64,000 nt of DNA from contig NC_050476.1 of NCBI RefSeq assembly GCF_013373865.1, positions 12,241,001 to 12,305,000 of the forward strand. The letters are read 5' to 3'. This document shows positions 58,042-64,000 of this stretch, piece by piece. The position numbers and the translations under genes were made by a program. Positions within the stretch are counted from its first letter, which is position 1. The number at the start of each line of letters is the position of its first letter. Under the pieces are notes generated by a model that was not told where the DNA came from, searched no databases, and saw nothing but the letters and a program-made list of their open reading frames with translations. Origin of the DNA: Monomorium pharaonis. Its lineage: Eukaryota; Arthropoda; Insecta; Hymenoptera; Formicidae.

Positions 58042-59655
58042 TGCGACGTTACTTTCTTCGCGTTACAACTTCGTGCTCTCGACTCTATTTACTGTAAGTT
58101 GGGCGCCAGGCGCGGAATCCGCGCCGCACAAAAGTCGCAAAACTCGGTATTTCGCACGATGGCCGAATGCCTGCTAGCCCGCCTCTACACAAAGTGGCAG
58201 AGGGGTGAGGTTCTTCTCGGTACACGGAATAGGAGAGAAGAGGTCTCGCATTAACAACTCGACAGAAATAATGAATATAAGATTCGTATATTGAAAATGG
58301 AGATATCGACAATTCTACCTGACAGATATGAAATGGTCGTTCGACACTACTTTATTGCACGATTGTCGCATACTCAACGTAAGATTTACAACGTATCGAA
58401 TATTACACTCTATAGGCTACACACTAAATTTTACAATATAACACGTGGCTTTAACAGCAGACGGGATAGGCTTCGACGGAATGCGCGTATTCCTCGTAGA
58501 TATTCTCACCTACGGAAGTTCGTCTCGGTACCGCGTACATGGCTCACACTTTCGGTATGTGGCAAGTGAATCCCGGTACTATTACTCTACGCTCTATCTC
58601 GTCGCGAGACTCTGTTCCTTACACACAGATCGACTGTCGGCTCGACATACTCCCCGAGGGAGGAGACAATAGGCGAAATAATTATTATTGTATACGAGAC
58701 GGAGATCGACACGGCCCTGCTACGCGGTGATTCTAACCTCGGTATATCTTGGTTATTATCAATCCGCCCACCGAACGCTCGGTAGGATAATTATTAAATA
58801 ATTTCTCCCGAAATGCCGGGCCGGCCGTCTCCGTCCTTACCGCCTGATCGAAGTGGTGGCCTTACAGATATGGCGACGTCGTCGAGGACTGTGGAACCGC
58901 TCTCTGTGTCGTCTCGCCGAACAGTGACGAACCGTGAGCGGTCGGGAGCGCCCCGGATAGCGGCTCGCGCATCGATCGCGCTTCGATCCGCGCACACCGA
59001 TCACTAGTCAATGGGGGGTCCTCTGCCAGTCCTACAGGATCTCAGCATCCGAGGGCGCCTCTGGTCGTGACGCCGCGCAATTCAAGGGTTGCGGATTGCA
59101 CGCCTCGATGTCCTTTGCCGTATCGGCTGCTGCTGGGCCGGCTCGGGGTTGATCAGGACCCGTCCGGCTTACTCCTCGAGGCGGTGACGACCGCTCCGGC
59201 TGGGATTTCCTCCACCCTGGTCGTCGGGTGTAAGGGCGCACGCTCTCTCCCCGGCGTCGTCTCAGGCTGCACCGGACTGCTGCTCCTTTCTCTATAATGG
59301 AATATAGCGGCAGTATTTGTCCCACGACTTTTCCTACGTACCTCGGTACTGTACGTAAATACTTGCCCTGGCTCGCTGTTCTCCGGCTGCCCGGGGCCCC
59401 GCCGCTCGCTCGTCTATGCTTCTTGCTGACAGTTCCTCAACGGCTGCTCCATAATTTACAAATGGTCATCGTGGCACACCACTTCTCCCGCGGATCGCGT
59501 CTTCCGCTTGGCGGATACCTAAGTCTTATGAACTAAAGAAATATTACTCAGAAAAGGAGAGGCCGCTCTCCTCCTCGAGGTAACGAGCGGCCCCAAATGA
59601 CCTTTCCCGGTCGGGCCATCCGGCCCTTGTGACTGACGAAAAACGTCACGTCACA
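58042..59655 (+). repeat. Long solo LTR, copy X (1614 bp)
   Basis: Starts TGCGACGTTAC, ends CACGTCACA, with duplication GTGT (58038-58041, 59656-59659). It carries TTGGGCGCCAGG plus a GGCGCG...CGCGCC hairpin (58099-58125), a GTGGCCTTACA motif near 58853 and the CCTTGTGA end. Inserted in the tnp2-like transposase. Confidence 0.82.
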
Positions 59656-60119
59656 GTGTAAGCAACTATACGGAGAACAGTTTCTTTCATACAATGTACA
59701 TGGCCTTTTGCACATAGTCAACGATGTTAGGCAATTAGGTTCTTTGGAAACGTTCAGTGCATTTTGCTACGAGAACAATATGCCGGAATTTCGAAAACAT
59801 ATTCGAAAACCGCACCTTGCTCTTCAACAATTCTATAAGAGGATGTGCGAACTAAATAATTTTAGTTTTGCACACGTCGATAACCATATCCAAATTTGTG
59901 GTTCTAAACCTCATGCAGAGGGTCCTCTAGTAGAATACATCCTTGCCCGTCTTTGCCAGCAATTTCGGAAGCTGCAAGTGCGAAAAATCACATTTTCAAC
60001 ATCCACGCGTGATAATTGCATTTTCTTCAAAATTCTAATGTCTGCTTAATAACGAACATTGTACAAAGGGAAAAAAATATTTTTTTCATTGTTCAAAAAT
60101 TTCGTACACAGATTGCTTT
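59656..60119 (+). pseudogene. tnp2-like transposase, middle part
   Basis: Coding resumes after the LTR with QLYGEQFLSYNVHGLLHIVN and DVRQLGSLETFSAFCYENN. HIRKPHLALQQFYKRMCE follows, the region that ends in FExN in this family and usually follows the DDE Glu. The frame from ATG 59708 is open for 113 codons, then shifts near 60025 and continues as CLITNIVQREKNIFFIVQKF. The second LTR cuts it at 60120. The piece joins 56409-58041 on the left and 61932-62105 on the right. Apart from the shift it is better preserved than the N-terminal part. Confidence 0.6.
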
Positions 60120-61931
60120 TGCGACGTAGCTTTCCCTCGGGAACCGTCAAGTCCGAAAGGGTTATGCCCAATTAAACGGTAACCTTTATTATTTTTAACG
60201 AGTAACGCTTTCTCAACAAAAATCGGTAGTTTACGAAAACGGTATCTCCCCAATGGAACTTGAAAAAGTTCTCCCCAACGATATCGGTAACTCGCGGAAA
60301 CGGTATCTCCAAAGGTTCTCTCAACGATATCGGTAACTCGCGAAAGCGGTATTTCCAAAATATCGCTCGAGAATGCTCTCTCCACGATATCGGTAACTTG
60401 CGTAAACGGTACTTCGCAATACGATATATTTTGGGCGCCAGGCGCGAGTTTCCGCGCCACACAATAATTGACGATAATTCGGTAGCCAAAGAGAAAGCGT
60501 TACTGATGCCGGTAGCTCTTTTACTCGAAGCGATAGAGGGGCGTAGTTCTTAGATAAACGGGAGCTGTGGAGATTTCAGATCAAGGCAGGTCGCAGAATA
60601 GAATCGGTACACAATTTTCAAATAAATAACAAGGATCGAAACATATTTCTTGAGTGATGAAAGAATACGGTAACAAACAGAAATAATTGATACTACTCAA
60701 CTTATCGGAACACGATCAATTCACGCGACGGAGACGAAAACAAGAAGTTAAGAATAGTAAAAATTGCGGAAACTTTAAAAAATCTACTATATAAGGCGAG
60801 AGGCCGACGAGGCTCTCTGCTCGAACAACAACAAATATAATAATTCACGGAAACTGTATTCGCGATAACAAGAACTTTACTATGAACTAAAGATGACTGT
60901 CGGCGCCGGCTTTGTCCGAAAGGGACGAACTTAACTAATCGATATTCGGGGCCGATCGGTTCAATCTCTCGTGCGGCAACGAGACTCTATTCTTTAATTC
61001 GAGTGTCTCTAGCGCAAAAGTAAACACAAAAACGGTAGCGGATTCCAAATTACCGGTAACACGACCAAAAGCGGTATTCTTTATCCGGACCCGCACGAGA
61101 GTCGATCGCCTTAGCCGAATTTTACGCAATTCCTGAGGGCTGCCGAGTGATGGCCTTACAATGCAAAAAATCTTGTCCACCAGAGTCGGTAACAAAAGAG
61201 CTGGTCCTCGTCGATACGCCACGGTACGCAGCTCACCGAACAGTGAGGAACCCCGGTCCCACGCCGTCCGGCTCGAGCCGCCGCGCAGGCGCGTTCAATT
61301 TTCGGAAGGTAGATCCGCACGCCTCGCCGGATCCTCGATCCACCGCAGCGCCTTCATCCCTCGGAATTTTCCGGAATCAGCGCGTGTCGATTTTCAAATG
61401 CGAGGTCTCAAAAGAGAGATCTTGTCCTGCCGCTTCGGCTGGTCCGGCTAGCCAGGCCGCGACCGAACCGATTTTTGTGGCGGGCGGTTGGTATTGATAC
61501 GGCTGCTCCCCCGGTCTGCAGCCCGGTGGCGTGCCCTCGGCGTGATTCTTCCAGAGGATCGTCCTGCATTAACGCGGTATCCTGACGGAGTCGGTAATTT
61601 CATAGCTCAGAGACGGCAACGCGCAGCGGGGCCCGACGCACGGCTCGGCGGGGAACTCTTGGCGAGGTGTCCCGTCCACTACCGGTAGATGACGCCGAAA
61701 CTCCCACGACGGCTGCTTCTCTTTCGTCGTTGCAACACTCAGATGTAGCCCTCACTCGGCGCCTTATTTCTAGTAAAGCTTAACAAAACAATATGAGAAA
61801 AGTGGTAACGCGAAAGTCAAAGGTACATTGAAGTTGCTTCCCCCTCGACTCGGCGAGGAGAAGTCCCAGACCGACCCCCTTGATCGGACTTACGCCCTTG
61901 TGATGAGCGCACTCGAACACGCCACGTCACA
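60120..61931 (+). repeat. Long solo LTR, copy Y (1812 bp)
   Basis: Starts TGCGACGTAGC, ends CACGTCACA, duplication CTTT (60116-60119, 61932-61935). Contains at least three tandem GATATCGGTAACTCGCG units (60280-60420), the GGGCGCCAGG hairpin (60433-60458), TATATAAGG at 60788-60796 and the GATGGCCTTACA motif near 61148. No genes; the frames of 60-124 codons are chance. Confidence 0.82.
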
Positions 61932-62105
61932 CTTTATATGATGTTGGACTGATTTCCGATTGTGTGAGAGTATATAATTGCTGAAATCTGTCACATACAA
62001 TCGAGGCAGTCAACTTAATCGATGTCAAAGGCAAAATGTACAGGCTGCCGAAGTGAAGTGGTGTAGAAGGCCAAAAAGAGTGCGTTCTTGCAAATGAGTA
62101 GATTT
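61932..62105 (+). pseudogene. tnp2-like transposase, C-terminal remnant
   Basis: After the LTR the sequence has short coding-like pieces in shifting frames (VNLIDVKGKMYRLP near 62010-62050), compatible with the C-terminal end of the transposase, which usually closes with a basic stretch and a Leu-Pro motif. Stops are frequent and identity is weak. It is assigned mainly because it directly continues the interrupted gene once the target duplication is counted. Beyond 62105 no coding is seen until 62403. Confidence 0.4.
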
Positions 62106-62402
62106 GCGTATCTCTACTTACATCCCTGATAATACCTCAATATTAAATAGAAGAAATTCTGAAGACATTACAATTTACTGACTACTTTTCCAAAAATAAA
62201 AAACCATACAACACAATTTATAGAAATTTTTTGTGTTATTCACATTTTATTTTTTTTGTGTGTGCAATGTTTATTTAAATAAAGAGTAACATTATTGCTT
62301 TCAACAAAAAACACGAGATTAATATTTGTTAAAAATACATGTAGTTTTAAATGTAGTTTTAAATCATTACATTTTGTTGTTGTTTATCGAAATCGTAGCA
62401 AC

Positions 62403-63421
62403 ATGGAAAATAAAGCAGAAGAAAAGAAAAAAGTTTTCAAAATTTCGAGCACTGGTGGAGTACTAAAGCCTTCAAGAAAGTTACTGACATCTTCGGACGA
62501 TGAGTCTAAACGCCCAAACAAAAAACCTAAGAGTAATCCATAAAACGCATGAAGTAGGAAATTGACTGACTATGACTGATAGCCAAAAAGTTCGAAAATG
62601 CCGGAGGCAACAAAAAATATGTTAATGCGTCAGATAGTGATGATTCAAAAGTCATCTTGTGTGAAAAAACGTAAGTAGATTATATTAGTGTATTAATTAT
62701 AAATGTATCCCTTTATTAATAATCAATTCACTTTAACTGTAAACTTCAACACTAAATAAACAAAAATTAAATTTGAAGTTTTTACTTGATAAGCAGCAAT
62801 GTAATATAAATATAAAATAGAAGCAATAAATACTTTATAAACATATTCATTCACTTTTGTAACAATTTTATTCATGTTTTTTTTATATTTTTGGTTCAGG
62901 AAGGAAACGTTGTCTGTTTCGGATGAGCTCTCTTCCGGATTAGACTCTCCGATTTTTAAATGTAGCATGGATATATCACTTAATTCTCCAAAAGAGACGA
63001 ATCTAACTTACCTCTTCGAAAGTTAACAGTGCTGCCCCGATTATTGATACGATAGACTCACGTAACTCAAATGAAATCCTCGAAAGAAATCATAGCATGG
63101 AAAATAAAGTAGAAAAAAGTAAGAAAGTTTCCAAAACTTCGAGCACTGGTACAATATTAAAACCTATAAAACGGGAACTGACATCTTCGGATAAAGAATC
63201 TAAACGTCCAAATAAATCGAAGAGTGACCAATCTGTAAAACTCGTGAAGCAGGAATTGAACTGACTACGACTGATGACCAAAAGTTGAAGAATTCCGAGG
63301 GCGAAAAAAAATGTGTCAATAAATCGGAGAAAGAGAATATTCCAAATACATTTAAAAAATTGAATAATCCAGAAATCAACTGTTTTTTTAATTCTTCTTT
63401 TGACAATGACAACATCTTATA
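62403..63421 (+). pseudogene. Lys/Ser-rich repeated protein, two exon-like copies
   Basis: A 47-codon frame at 62403 (MENKAEEKKKVFKISSTG to a KPKSNP end) and a homologous stretch at 63098 (MENKVEKSKKVSKTSSTG) are two copies of one unit, both with the SSTG-LKP and LTSSD-ESKRPNK cores. The first copy leads, after a shift, to a GTAAGT donor at 62671. The second lies in a segment opened by an AG acceptor at 62898 (KETLSVSDELSSGLDSPIF). After one more shift it continues as DDQKLKNSEGEKKCVNKSEK to TAA 63421. This suggests a gene or transposon N-terminus whose exon was duplicated and then broken by small indels. The composition is that of a disordered nuclear protein. I do not recognise the family. 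Confidence 0.4.
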
Positions 63422-63676
63422 ATACTAAAAATCATAATTATGAATTATTTTTTTATGAGAAATATTTATATTTATATTTCTTTCTGTTTATTTATATATT
63501 TATTTATTTAAATTTTTTAAATTCTTATCTTATATAACTATACTGTTAATATTGCATTAATTACCTTACCTCTCTGCATTCCCAGCAATCCTGACCGTTT
63601 AACTTAGCTCTGTTTTTTACTGGTAAAAAATAACTTGTGTTAATTTTATCTTTCAATGTACTAACATTTTCCATTT

Positions 63677-63793
63677 GCATAGAAGTATGTTTAGACGAAG
63701 GACATAATTCAAAATTTATACGTTTTACAGGAATTTTCCTTGTAGGACGTATAAATTTTGGATTATGTCTTTCGTCTAAACATACTTCTATGC
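63677..63793. repeat. Long hairpin 1
   Basis: Arms of about 50 bp (GCATAGAAGTATGTTTAGAC and its complement) around a 16-base loop, with a few mismatches. Confidence 0.85.
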
Positions 63794-63801
63794 CTACTAG
63801 G

Positions 63802-63861
63802 AGGGGTCATAAGAAAGATACATACGCTTCGGCGGCTGTATGTATCTTTCTTATGACCCCT
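63802..63861. repeat. Long hairpin 2, perfect 24 bp arms
   Basis: AGGGGTCATAAGAAAGATAC and on, with the exact complement at 63838-63861 and a 12-base GC-rich loop. It begins nine bases after hairpin 1. Confidence 0.9.
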
Positions 63862-64000
63862 ACTCTACCCTCACCACGAGTGACTCGCTTGCCCCGCGGT
63901 TCTCTTCTGGCAACTTTGCCTAGTAGGCTCTAAAGACTGAGTGCGCTCGATTATTTAGAAAAAACGGTCGTACACTCGTGACAAATGCTGTAAATCAATG
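63862..64000. other. Right edge, nothing recognised
   Basis: GC-moderate sequence with CCTAGTAGG at 63917-63925, the inverse of CCTACTAGG at 63793-63801, which may close a larger foldback around hairpin 2. Confidence 0.5.

Overview
The window reads as repeat-dense, gene-poor insect chromatin. The families present (BEL/Pao, Ty3/gypsy-type LTRs, a PHD/CCHC non-LTR element, Helitron, several hAT, a tnp2/CACTA-like transposase, piggyBac-like, foldbacks) fit an arthropod. The GC-rich LTRs set in very AT-rich DNA are what I would expect from an ant or other hymenopteran, but that last step is inference. There is no bacterial gene organisation and no CRISPR. I found no clearly intact host gene.

Layout. 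1-1740: decayed Ty3/gypsy protease and gag on the minus strand, a tRNA-Lys-type primer binding site and a truncated 5' LTR. 1741-3690: LTR debris, MITEs and a broken MADF-domain gene. 3956-8260: two solo copies of the same gypsy LTR, one split by a 2.2 kb foldback. 8380-10100: a 5S rRNA-like SINE-type sequence, an LTR-like remnant and MITEs. 10230-36570: hAT-type ends with a perfect 8 bp target duplication enclose 26.3 kb. Inside are a Helitron (Rep plus Pif1 helicase, frameshifted), AT-rich repeats, a multi-exon OB-fold (RPA-like) gene at 22260-23849, a nearly full BEL/Pao element (26851-34197) and a 2 kb solo LTR (34466-36463).

36900-39465: foldback, Mutator-type and piggyBac-type nonautonomous elements. 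40361-40564: a ubiquitin-protease-like fragment. 40759-47847: a very large foldback containing a non-LTR retrotransposon with an uninterrupted 924-codon ORF2, flanked by (GA)n. 47890-48525: a three-copy tandem repeat. 48972-56136: an LTR containing a MITE and a hAT element, and that hAT contains another LTR. 56409-62105: a tnp2-like transposase interrupted by two solo LTRs of one family. 62403-63861: a repeated Lys/Ser-rich gene fragment and two long hairpins.

How it works together: the window is a record of nested insertion. Target duplications can be read for at least ten elements, which orders the events. The LTR insertions share a TATATA-like target, and two unrelated hosts were hit at almost the same 16-base sequence. 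The parts most likely to be new are the 26 kb hAT-bounded unit with an OB-fold gene inside, the covarying hairpin shared by the long solo LTRs, and the large palindromic foldbacks.
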